DNA of 64,000 nucleotides, from the NCBI GenBank assembly GCA_947469885.1, contig CANIQT010000019.1, positions 16,169 to 80,168 of the forward strand. Direction: 5' to 3'. The DNA comes from Bacteroidota bacterium (GTDB lineage Bacteria > Bacteroidota > Bacteroidia > 2-12-FULL-35-15). The position numbers and the translations under genes are program-made. Positions 29,073-36,236 of this stretch are shown one piece after another (the stretch's first letter is position 1; every line of letters begins with the position of its first letter). The notes beneath the pieces were generated by a model. That model made no database searches. It was not told the origin of the DNA and saw only the letters and a program-made list of their open reading frames with translations.

Positions 29073-30326
29073 ATGAAGAAAATAGCAATCGTTTTATTTA
29101 CAGCATTAATAAGTGTTTCAGCACAATCACAAAATTCGAAATATGTTAATGCTGTAAATTATTATGCAGATTACAATTCAAGTAATGAGCTTGAATCGCT
29201 CGACAAAGCAAAAGAAAACATTGACCTGGCTACCAACCATGAGGATACAAAAGAGAAAGCGAAAACTCAAACCCTAAAAGGACAGATTTATCTTGCCATT
29301 TTTCAACGTAATTTACGTGCAGAAACTGAAAAGCAAACTACCCTTACAGACCCCAAAAAGGGAGAAGCAATGGGGTATATAGGTACTTCCGCTGCCGATT
29401 TGAGTACAGCTATGGATGCTTTTACGAAAGCATCCACCTTGGATAAAAAAAGTGACTATACTTCCGAAATAAAAAAAGGATTGACTGACATCTCTATTTA
29501 TTTTACTAATAAAGCAGTGTATGATTATTCAACAAAAAATTATGCTGTCGCACTTCCTTCCTTTCAAAAGGCTTATGAAATAAACGGACCAAAAGATACC
29601 ATTACTTTAAATAATATTGCACTGTGTGCCGAGCGTGCAGGAAATTACGGAGTTGCAAAAGATTATTATTTAAAAATGATTGAAACAAAACAGGGTAGAG
29701 GTGCTACTTATTCTTCTTTGGTAAATATTTATTTTATGATGAAAGATACCACTTCAGGCATGGAGTTGCTAAAAAAAGGAATTACTGAATATCCAACCAA
29801 TGTTGATTTACTGATTACTGAAACAAATTTTTTTCTTGTTAAAGGACAAAGCATTGACGCATTAAAAAATTTGAATGTAGTGATACAAGCAAATCCCAAC
29901 AATTTTACGTTGTATCTTGCTAGAGGAAATACATATGATAAACTTGCAAATCCTACTGATGCATCAGGAAAGTTTATTGCACAACCATCCGATTTTGAAG
30001 ACAAAATAAAATTAGCCGAAGCAGATTACAAAAAAGCAATTGAAATAAAATCAGATTTTTTTGATGCTCTTTATTGTCTTGGTGTTTTATATAATAATTA
30101 TGGAGTGAGCATTAATAAATTGGCCGATAAAATTAAAGATCCTGCAAAATATAAAGTAGAAGATGGCAGAAGCAAAGAACAGTTTAGCAAAGCAATGCTG
30201 GTGCTTGAAAAAGCATTGGAAGTAAAACCCACCGACAGAAACTCAATGCTTGCGTTAAAACAAATTTATGCCCGTCTGGAAATGAACGACAAGCTAAATG
30301 CAATGAATGAGAAGTTGAAAAAGTAG
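29073..30326 (+). CDS. Secreted tetratricopeptide-repeat protein
   Basis: 417 residues with a signal peptide (MKKIAIVLFTALISVSAQSQ). The mature protein is built of TPR-like helical pairs: the segments FTNKAVYDYSTKNYAVALPSF (split) and NNIALCAERAGNYGVAKDYYLKM are typical, and further repeats run to the C-terminus (LALKQIYARLEMNDKLNAM). It likely acts as a periplasmic scaffold. It starts 12 bases after gyrA, with no promoter or terminator between, so it should be co-transcribed with gyrA. Confidence 0.8.
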   Translation: MKKIAIVLFTALISVSAQSQNSKYVNAVNYYADYNSSNELESLDKAKENIDLATNHEDTKEKAKTQTLKGQIYLAIFQRNLRAETEKQTTLTDPKKGEAMGYIGTSAADLSTAMDAFTKASTLDKKSDYTSEIKKGLTDISIYFTNKAVYDYSTKNYAVALPSFQKAYEINGPKDTITLNNIALCAERAGNYGVAKDYYLKMIETKQGRGATYSSLVNIYFMMKDTTSGMELLKKGITEYPTNVDLLITETNFFLVKGQSIDALKNLNVVIQANPNNFTLYLARGNTYDKLANPTDASGKFIAQPSDFEDKIKLAEADYKKAIEIKSDFFDALYCLGVLYNNYGVSINKLADKIKDPAKYKVEDGRSKEQFSKAMLVLEKALEVKPTDRNSMLALKQIYARLEMNDKLNAMNEKLKK

Positions 30327-30344
30327 TCTGATCAGGCTTCTTTT

Positions 30345-31154
30345 TTATTTATCTGGTTGATGAGTTTTACGAATAATTTCTGTAATCAATACCGGAAAAA
30401 AATTACTCAACCGATAAGTTATTGTTCCAAGTAAGGAATGAACCTTCGAATGTTTTTTGTTCTTTATTTGTTTCAAAATTTTCAGTGCTGTCCGCTGTCT
30501 TGAACTGGTAAAAATCTTTGGTCTTTTTGGCACATCCACCCATTCTCCTTCGGGAGATAATGTTTTCTTTTCATCTTCATTCTCTGTAAATCCAACATAA
30601 GTAATACCAGCGAAAACATTTTTATTTTTCATTTCCACATATAGACTTTGAGCCAATGCCTTGAGCGACATTTTCGAAAGCGAATAAGTGGAATATCCCG
30701 GAAGACCATGAAAACCGGCAATACTGGAAACATACAAAACCGAACCTTTTGTTTTTTGAAGTTCGGGCAAAGCAGCAATAGAAGGAAAAAGAGAACCGTA
30801 AATGTTGGTATCTATTATTTGTTTTGCTATGTCTTTGTTCATTTTTTCTATTTCACAAAAGCCTGATAATCCGGCATTATTAATTAAAATATCTATTTTT
30901 CCAAAATGGGAAATTACTTTTTGAACTAAAATAATATTGTCTTCAAAATCTGCAACGTTTCCATTATGAATTAAAACATTATTGACATATTGCCAAAATT
31001 CTACTTTTACTTTTTCAAGTCTTTCTTGATTACGACCTGTAATCACTACCTTACCTCCAAAAATCAAAACTTGCCTCGCCAACTCTTTTCCTATTCCCAT
31101 AGAAGAGCCGGTAATGATCACCACCTTATTTTTATAGTAGTTGCCTGTTGTCAT
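30345..31154 (-). CDS. Classical short-chain dehydrogenase/reductase
   Basis: 269 residues from the ATG at 31154, which overlaps the previous stop as ATGA and implies translational coupling; an in-frame start nine codons upstream is less likely. It has the NAD(P) motif TGSSMGIG, the NNAG motif (INNAGLSG) and the catalytic Ser with YSLSK (YVSSIAGF, then YSTYSLSKMSLK). The KDSR-like or fatty-acyl-modifying reductases have this look, but the substrate is not readable. A basic C-terminal tail (about 225-269) follows the catalytic domain, with a weakly hydrophobic stretch that may touch the membrane. Confidence 0.88.
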   Translation of the reverse strand: MTTGNYYKNKVVIITGSSMGIGKELARQVLIFGGKVVITGRNQERLEKVKVEFWQYVNNVLIHNGNVADFEDNIILVQKVISHFGKIDILINNAGLSGFCEIEKMNKDIAKQIIDTNIYGSLFPSIAALPELQKTKGSVLYVSSIAGFHGLPGYSTYSLSKMSLKALAQSLYVEMKNKNVFAGITYVGFTENEDEKKTLSPEGEWVDVPKRPKIFTSSRQRTALKILKQIKNKKHSKVHSLLGTITYRLSNFFPVLITEIIRKTHQPDK

Positions 31155-32137
31155 AAATATCCATTTTTTGTAAACCAATCTATACTTACTTTTATTCCTT
31201 GAACTATTGGAGTCTGCGGCATTTTTAATTCTCTTACTGCTTTTTCTGAAGAATAAAACTGGTTGATTCCTGAAAATTTCGACATTCCAAAACTTAGCAC
31301 TGGTTTTTTTTTCAGAATTCGTGAAGTGGTTGAGCTTATTGCACCAACAAATAAAATGAATACAAACGGGATTTTTTTCATCCTAAATGGTTGATTGAGC
31401 ACTCCTGATATTTTGCTGAAAAAGGTTTTGTATTTCAAGTTTTCGTTTCCCGCAATGTAACATTCACCTGTTTTGCCCATTGTTAAAGCATTAACAACTG
31501 CACAAGCAACATCTGTTGTGCATACAAAATTTTTCCCTCCTTTTGCAAAACCTGGCAACTTGCCTTTACAAAAACTAATCAGCATTTGACCCGATGAAGG
31601 ACCAGAATCATAAGCCCCAATCATAAATGTTGGATTGATTATTACCACCGGAAACCCTTTTTTTTTGTATTGTTCCAACAAAAATTTTTGAGCAACATAT
31701 TTGCTATCGAGGTAATCCATTTTAAGTTTCCAACCGTTGTACTTTTTAGTTTCATCTCCAGGAAAATCTAAACTACCATGATTGAACGAACTTGCTGAGC
31801 CAATGTGAACCATCCATTTTATATTTAATTCTTCTGCAATCTCCTTCACTTTTTTTGTCCCTTCTATGTTCACATTTTTCACCATTTCATCTCTTCTTGG
31901 ATAAACGGTGGTGAGTGCTGCAGCATTTATAACATAACTGCATCCCGTCATTTCGCGGAGTAAGGTTATTTTGTTTAATACATCTCCAAAAACAATAGTT
32001 ATCGGCAATTCTTTTATTGTATCCACATTTGAATCAGGAAAGCAATATGCTTTTACTTCATATCCCTGTTTTATTAATTCACGGCAAATGCTGCTTCCAA
32101 GCATTCCATTTGCACCTGTTACAAAAACTTTTTCCAT
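31151..32137 (-). CDS. NAD-dependent epimerase/dehydratase (extended SDR)
   Basis: 328 residues. The Rossmann start is FVTGANGMLGSSICREL, and the catalytic YxxxK is YVAQK, after HIGSASSF. The pattern is that of extended SDRs of the dihydroflavonol-4-reductase or 3-beta-hydroxysteroid dehydrogenase type rather than a nucleotide-sugar epimerase. A hydrophobic stretch at about 250-270 (KIPFVFILFVGAISSTTS) suggests membrane association and a lipid-like substrate. It is the first gene of a two-gene unit with the classical SDR, overlapping it by 4 bases. Confidence 0.85.
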   Translation of the reverse strand: MEKVFVTGANGMLGSSICRELIKQGYEVKAYCFPDSNVDTIKELPITIVFGDVLNKITLLREMTGCSYVINAAALTTVYPRRDEMVKNVNIEGTKKVKEIAEELNIKWMVHIGSASSFNHGSLDFPGDETKKYNGWKLKMDYLDSKYVAQKFLLEQYKKKGFPVVIINPTFMIGAYDSGPSSGQMLISFCKGKLPGFAKGGKNFVCTTDVACAVVNALTMGKTGECYIAGNENLKYKTFFSKISGVLNQPFRMKKIPFVFILFVGAISSTTSRILKKKPVLSFGMSKFSGINQFYSSEKAVRELKMPQTPIVQGIKVSIDWFTKNGYL

Positions 32138-32170
32138 AATAGATTTTTAAAATTACTTTTCTTATTTGAT

Positions 32171-32204
32171 AAACCTTCAGAATTATTTTTAACCCTGAAG
32201 GTTT
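32171..32204 (-). terminator. Stem-loop after the 448-residue envelope protein gene
   Basis: A perfect 10-bp stem (AAACCTTCAG and CTGAAGGTTT) with a 14-base loop lies 11 bases past the stop at 32215. The T-run after it on the minus strand is short, so termination may be weak and lead into the SDR pair. Confidence 0.5.
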
Positions 32205-32214
32205 TTACTTCTTT

Positions 32215-33561
32215 TTATTCATCTTTATATTTTCCAAAACGAACCGCAAAACCGATAAATGGAAAACCAATGTAATTGCCTCTTTCAATAAGAGCAGGAG
32301 TGTTTGCAAATCCGAAATCGAATGTGGTGCGCTGTGTCATAAATCTGCCTGCATACGAATAAAATCCTTCGTAATGACTGCTAACTCCCGAAAAGTGTTC
32401 TTCTCTGCCCATTGGATTGCCCTTCACACTCACCATCCAATTTTCAGTTACAAGTGCAAACTTTTTTCCTACTCTCACCATTCCATTCAACGTATAAACT
32501 GGTTGAGCCATCCAATTCGCTTTACCGTCAACCCCCGTAAAGCCATATCCTGCTCCAAAAGTAATGTTGTGATCGTAATTTCCAACCGTTACCAAACCAA
32601 ACCCAAGTCCTAAGCCAAAGTTATGATCGTTGATAGGAAAAAAACTGTTGCCCACCATCACACCTCCTGCCACATGAAGATTGTTCACCACTTTAAATCC
32701 TAATTTGGTATCCAGGTAAACTCCGAAAGGTCCCACCAAACCACCGCCAATAGTGGCATAATCAGTTATTCCATATTGAACCGCATTACCCAATCCTAAA
32801 ATATTCTGATAATATCCTTCACCTTTTTTCAGCTGATAAGCCGATGGTGCAAACAAGTAACGAGTTGAGTTTGGATTTTTAAACCAAATGCTTCCTTGCT
32901 TCGAAACCGTTGCATCTTCAAACTCACTTATCTTTTTAATTTTTGAGGCAGGCAAATTAATTACTCCCAAATCTTTTGTTTCTACAATGGTGTATCTTTC
33001 GTTTTGATTCAAAATTTTTCCGGAAATAATACTTCCATCATTCAGTGTAATCACCATTACTTGGTTACCGTTTTCCAATTCCAGGGTTTGAATTTTTGTA
33101 CGTTGAATTTTTTTCTCTCCAATGTTATTGTCCAACAACACCACTTCTTTTTCGTTTTGACTAATCAGTTTCCCTTTCAATCTCGTTCCATCTATCAGGT
33201 TAATAATATAGTGTGCTGCCGTGTCAATGACTTTGCTTTCGGATTCAGAATAGTATTCTACATTTCCATTTGGTTTATTATTATTGGCTTTTGCCTGATT
33301 ATAATAAAGTGTGGGCGTATTAAATTTATCCACCATTCCATTTTTGTAAATAATTTGATTGATTTCCGATTTGTTAATCATGTAAACCGGACCAGAAAGA
33401 TTGTCCTGTTTTTTGTACTTCACCACTTCAGTTGATACTTCAACAATTTTTGAAAGTATCATTTCGTGGTTCAATTTTACAATAGTGTCTTGTGCATTGG
33501 TGCTGAAATTCATCATTAATGCTATCGCAATTAAAGTGATGATAAAGTTTTGTTTTTTCAT
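32215..33561 (-). CDS. Secreted envelope protein with a shared N-terminal domain
   Basis: 448 residues with a signal peptide (MKKQNFIITLIAIALMMNFSTNAQ). The first domain (DTIVKLNHEMILSKIVEVS, GPVYMINKSEINQIIYKNG, then MVDKF) is closely related to that of the next gene upstream. A middle part (about 120-210) has two short repeats of the type LNDGSIISGKILNQNE, a beta-rich SH3-like pattern. The C-terminal half (about 225-448) is glycine- and aromatic-rich with alternating strands and ends in GFAVRFGKYKDE, which looks like an outer-membrane beta-barrel. Function is not recognised. Confidence 0.6.
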   Translation of the reverse strand: MKKQNFIITLIAIALMMNFSTNAQDTIVKLNHEMILSKIVEVSTEVVKYKKQDNLSGPVYMINKSEINQIIYKNGMVDKFNTPTLYYNQAKANNNKPNGNVEYYSESESKVIDTAAHYIINLIDGTRLKGKLISQNEKEVVLLDNNIGEKKIQRTKIQTLELENGNQVMVITLNDGSIISGKILNQNERYTIVETKDLGVINLPASKIKKISEFEDATVSKQGSIWFKNPNSTRYLFAPSAYQLKKGEGYYQNILGLGNAVQYGITDYATIGGGLVGPFGVYLDTKLGFKVVNNLHVAGGVMVGNSFFPINDHNFGLGLGFGLVTVGNYDHNITFGAGYGFTGVDGKANWMAQPVYTLNGMVRVGKKFALVTENWMVSVKGNPMGREEHFSGVSSHYEGFYSYAGRFMTQRTTFDFGFANTPALIERGNYIGFPFIGFAVRFGKYKDE

Positions 33562-33587
33562 TTTGTTTTTTGTTTTTGTTTAGTTGT

Positions 33588-33616
33588 TTGAATTTGAAAT
33601 TTGAAATCTGAAATTT
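33588..33616 (+). repeat. TGAAATY heptamer run
   Basis: TTGAAT, TTGAAAT, TTGAAAT, CTGAAAT and TTG with a 7-bp period, in the leader between two related envelope protein genes. Confidence 0.6.
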
Positions 33617-33620
33617 GTTA

Positions 33621-34313
33621 TTAATTATATTTTTGATTGTAAAGTTTTACTGCTGCTTTGTTTGCATCTCCTCTTTTCTTTTTCGATACGCCCGAAGCAA
33701 TTGGGCAGGCAATGGCAGCTGCTATGGAAACTGCTCCAAGTGCTATATATTCTCCTTCGTTCGAATCACCACCTGTGGCAATACATGCAAGTCCTGCAAT
33801 GCCAAGCGGAATGGCAGCAAACCCCAAAAATTGCAACCCATGATAATGTTTCGAATCTGCTACTTTTTCTATCAATTCTTTATCTCTTGTATCTAGCATT
33901 ATGCTATACATCTCACGTTCGTTAATTAAACTATTTTGAAAACGAAAACGGTAAGCATTGCCAAATAGTTCCATTTTAGCTGAGTATGCTGGTGCAGGGT
34001 GGCGCACGTTCAAATCAAAAGCCCCTGGTTTTTGTTTTTCATCAAAATACTCCTCGGTTGTTTTTTCAAACGTTTGTTTCATCCCTGAAGAAAAAGAAAT
34101 CTGAACGATGTCTGCTTTTTTTTCAACGTACATAGGTCCGTCCTGAAAATCGAACCTGTGATAATTTATTTCGTCCGGTTTTATTTCATTTATTTTTGCA
34201 ATTATCAAATTGCCATTTGTTTTGTAAATCGTATCCTGACCATAGCCAATCACACTCATTACATTTAATAATAGTAGCCCTATTATTTTTCCGATGTTGT
34301 TTTGTTTTTTCAT
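33621..34313 (-). CDS. Secreted protein sharing a domain with its downstream neighbour
   Basis: 230 residues with a signal peptide ending near YGQ. Residues about 25-85 (DTIYKTNGNLIIAKINEIKP, GPMYVEKKADIVQISFSSG, then MKQTF) align with the start of the 448-residue protein: a DTI-K-N--I-AKI-E repeat with a GP-Y--K--I and a GM strand. After it come a polar linker and a small C-terminal hydrophobic pair (FLGFAAIPLGIAGLACIATGG and GAVSIAAAIACPIASG). A duplication with different C-termini is likely. Both genes share an A/C-rich leader (AACTAAAACAAAA). Confidence 0.6.
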   Translation of the reverse strand: MKKQNNIGKIIGLLLLNVMSVIGYGQDTIYKTNGNLIIAKINEIKPDEINYHRFDFQDGPMYVEKKADIVQISFSSGMKQTFEKTTEEYFDEKQKPGAFDLNVRHPAPAYSAKMELFGNAYRFRFQNSLINEREMYSIMLDTRDKELIEKVADSKHYHGLQFLGFAAIPLGIAGLACIATGGDSNEGEYIALGAVSIAAAIACPIASGVSKKKRGDANKAAVKLYNQKYN

Positions 34314-34334
34314 TTTGTTTTTGTTTTAGTTAAT

Positions 34335-34362
34335 TTGAAATCTGAAATTTGAAATCTGAAAT
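34335..34362 (+). repeat. TGAAATY heptamer run, four exact units
   Basis: TTGAAAT, CTGAAAT, TTGAAAT, CTGAAAT with no slip. It lies directly after the stop codon of the 51-residue peptide gene and in the leader of the 230-residue protein. Confidence 0.7.
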
Positions 34363-34517
34363 CACATCGATTGCCAATCCAAAATATTCATCATAAATTC
34401 ATAAACATTAATTTTTCCTAATAGTGTTATTGCAAAAGCAATAGTTGCTGAAATAATACAATACTTAACAAGGATGTTTGTTTTAGTAATAATGCTGATG
34501 TGTGTGCTAGTTTCCAT
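34362..34517 (-). CDS. Small membrane peptide of 51 residues
   Basis: A short open frame from ATG at 34517 to TGA at 34362. It begins METSTHISIITKTN and contains one hydrophobic helix (ILVKYCIISATIAFAITLLG, about residues 15-34), then a polar tail with NVYEFMMNILDWQSM. Its leader (AACTAAAACAAAACAAAATG) is nearly the same as those of the next two genes on this strand, which supports a real start. It may be a co-regulated small envelope peptide. There is no family match I recognise, and the evidence is the hydrophobic profile and the shared leader only. Confidence 0.45.
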   Translation of the reverse strand: METSTHISIITKTNILVKYCIISATIAFAITLLGKINVYEFMMNILDWQSM

Positions 34518-34537
34518 TTTGTTTTGTTTTAGTTAAT

Positions 34538-34551
34538 TTGAAATCTGTAAT
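34538..34551 (+). repeat. Two TGAAATY-type heptamers in the leader of the small peptide gene
   Basis: TTGAAAT at 34538-34544 and CTGTAAT at 34545-34551 follow the AACTAAAACAAAAC-type leader on the minus strand, as at the two neighbouring genes. Confidence 0.4.
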
Positions 34552-34663
34552 TATTTACGCAACAAAAGTACATGGAGTAGGGCAGGGCAAGAAACGGATT
34601 TCTGCGTACCAGTTTTTAAATTTATGCGATAAACACAAAAATCACGGTGATGAATATACATAA

Positions 34664-34733
34664 GTGGCAAAAATTTGCAATTATTGCAAATCGTTTTATT
34701 ACTTTTGGCAACTATTGCAAATTTTTGTTCCAC
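34664..34733 (+). promoter_or_regulatory. Promoter with overlapping palindromic operators for the HTH gene
   Basis: A -33 TTTG (34674-34677) and a -7 TACTTTTG (34700-34707) are 22 bp apart. The -33 lies inside the palindrome TTTGCAATTATTGCAAA (34674-34690). A larger inverted pair surrounds the promoter: GTGGCAAAAATTTGCAAT at 34664 and its near-complement ending at 34733 (ATTGCAAATTTTTGTTCCAC). The HTH start codon follows 26 bases later. The arrangement suggests repression or autoregulation by the HTH protein. Confidence 0.65.
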
Positions 34734-34759
34734 CCATTAGTAAAAAATACTAAACAATT

Positions 34760-35782
34760 ATGGCAAAAAAAGAAAAAGAAAAAGCCCAAACATTATTAAT
34801 GCAACGTATAAAAGACTCGTTGCCCAAAAACATTTCCTTTGTTGACGAACTCGCAGATGTCTTAAAACTGAGCAACGACAGTGCTTACCGAAGAATACGT
34901 GGCGAAACCGATTTGTCAATTGAAGAAATTTCAACCATCTGCAAACACTTCAAATTTTCATTCGATGCTTATGTCGGCAATTCCGATAGCAGTTATGTCA
35001 CCTTCAAACATCATCAACTCAGCAGCCATGTCAATACCTTTAAAGAATACTTAACAGGAATGAAAAACGACATCAATCAAGTCATGAAATTCCCTGAAGG
35101 CAGCCGGCAGATTATTTATGCTGCTGAAGATATCCCTGTATTTCAAAATTTTGCCCACCCTTACCTTTCTGCCTTCAAAATATTTTATTGGAACCGCTCC
35201 ATCCTCAACTCCCCCGGCTTCGAAGACCGCAAGTTCGAAGCCGCACACATCGACAAAGAGCTGTTCGAAATTGCAAAAGACATCTATCATTGCTATTCAA
35301 AAATAGATTCCATCGAAGTTTGGAGTGACGACACCGCCAACTCCACCCTCAAACAAATCGAATTTTACTGGGATGCGGGTGCTTTTAAAAGTAAAGAAGA
35401 TGCCCTACTTGTTTGCGAAGAACTAACCACCATGTTTGCCCGTATTCAAAAACAAGCGGAGATAAATATAAAGCTCGATGTGGACGGAAAACCAGCAACC
35501 AACACCAAAAATTATGAACTCTATCATTCCGATGTAATGATTGGCAACAACTGCGTAATGACCACCATGGGACCACACAAAGGCGCCTACATATCCTACC
35601 ACACCTTTAATGTAATGCTCACCACCAACACCAACTTTTGCAACGAAACCGACTTGTGGCTCAAAAACCTCATCAAAAAATCAAACCTCATCTCTGGCGT
35701 AGCCGAAAAACAACGTTACCGCTATTTTAAACACATCAACGACATGCTCAAAAAGTTAATTGATAAAATTGAAAAGGGGTAA
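34760..35782 (+). CDS. Helix-turn-helix transcriptional regulator of Bacteroidota type
   Basis: 340 residues. The first 70 residues hold a helix-turn-helix: VDELADVLKLSNDSAYRRIRG, then LSIEEISTICKHFKFSFDAY, which resembles the Cro/C1 or BetR fold in which a short recognition helix follows a turn with a serine and alanine. The rest (about 75-340) has no motif I know and is probably a ligand or dimer domain, with conserved-looking YHSDVMIGNNCVMTTMG at about 254-272. It lies just after a promoter with palindromes, so it likely controls itself and the divergent small peptide and envelope genes. Confidence 0.7.
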   Translation: MAKKEKEKAQTLLMQRIKDSLPKNISFVDELADVLKLSNDSAYRRIRGETDLSIEEISTICKHFKFSFDAYVGNSDSSYVTFKHHQLSSHVNTFKEYLTGMKNDINQVMKFPEGSRQIIYAAEDIPVFQNFAHPYLSAFKIFYWNRSILNSPGFEDRKFEAAHIDKELFEIAKDIYHCYSKIDSIEVWSDDTANSTLKQIEFYWDAGAFKSKEDALLVCEELTTMFARIQKQAEINIKLDVDGKPATNTKNYELYHSDVMIGNNCVMTTMGPHKGAYISYHTFNVMLTTNTNFCNETDLWLKNLIKKSNLISGVAEKQRYRYFKHINDMLKKLIDKIEKG

Positions 35783-35811
35783 TTTTAAAAAAGTCGAAAG
35801 TCGAAAAGCCC

Positions 35812-35845
35812 AAAGTCCAAAGTTACACAGCTAACTTTGGACTTT
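35812..35845. terminator. Terminator hairpin of the HTH gene (dispersed element copy 2)
   Basis: A 14-bp stem AAAGTCCAAAGTTA and its complement with loop CACAGC. It is preceded by 7-bp repeats (GTCGAAA, GTCGAAA, AGCCCAAA, GTCCAAA) from 35793. The core is identical to the hairpins at 1255 and 41028. The T-run after it is short. Confidence 0.75.
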
Positions 35846-35933
35846 ATAGTGTTTTTTTTCGATAAATAAACTATTTTTGTCGTCTAATGACCAAAATTAG
35901 CTACGAATATTCTTTGGAGGTTTTCCAAGCTTC

Positions 35934-36185
35934 AATCTTATATCCCATTTCTTTAATCTTATATCCCATTTATTTAAACTTATATCCCATTTATTTAATC
36001 TTATATCCGTTTGTTTGAATCTTATATCCCTTTGTTTTAATCTTATATCCTGTTGCTCTAATCTTATATCCCGTTGTTTTAATCTTATATCCCATTACTC
36101 GAATCTTATATCTCATTATATGAATCTTATATCCCCTTGATTGAGTATCATATCGTTTTGTTTTAATCTTATATCCCAACAACCA
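35934..36185. repeat. Intergenic tandem array 3, 21-bp period, 12 units
   Basis: Units start every 21 bp from 35934 to 36165 without a slip. Consensus: AATCTTATATCCC, then an eight-base T-rich part that varies (ATTTATTT, GTTTGTTT, GTTGTTTT). One unit at 36144 is diverged. The array ends 52 bases before the ATG of a T9SS cargo gene and occupies most of the 454-base gap; the rest is the hairpin above and a short AT-rich stretch in which I see no clear promoter. Confidence 0.93.
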
Positions 36186-36236
36186 AATTTCTCCAATTCA
36201 ACAATTGTAATTACCTTGCACGCTCAAATTAGTCGA

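Noticed and set aside
30324..30350. Palindrome AGTCTGATCAGGCT with a T-run after the TPR gene as a terminator
   Set aside because: The stem is only about five base pairs once a loop is allowed; possible but too weak to list.
34551..34733. Minus-strand 60-residue frame upstream of the HTH gene
   Set aside because: It overlaps the HTH promoter and its palindromes and has no plausible protein character.
36141..36236. N-terminal extension of the T9SS protein by 32 residues
   Set aside because: It would start in tandem array 3, and the signal peptide begins at the ATG at 36237.
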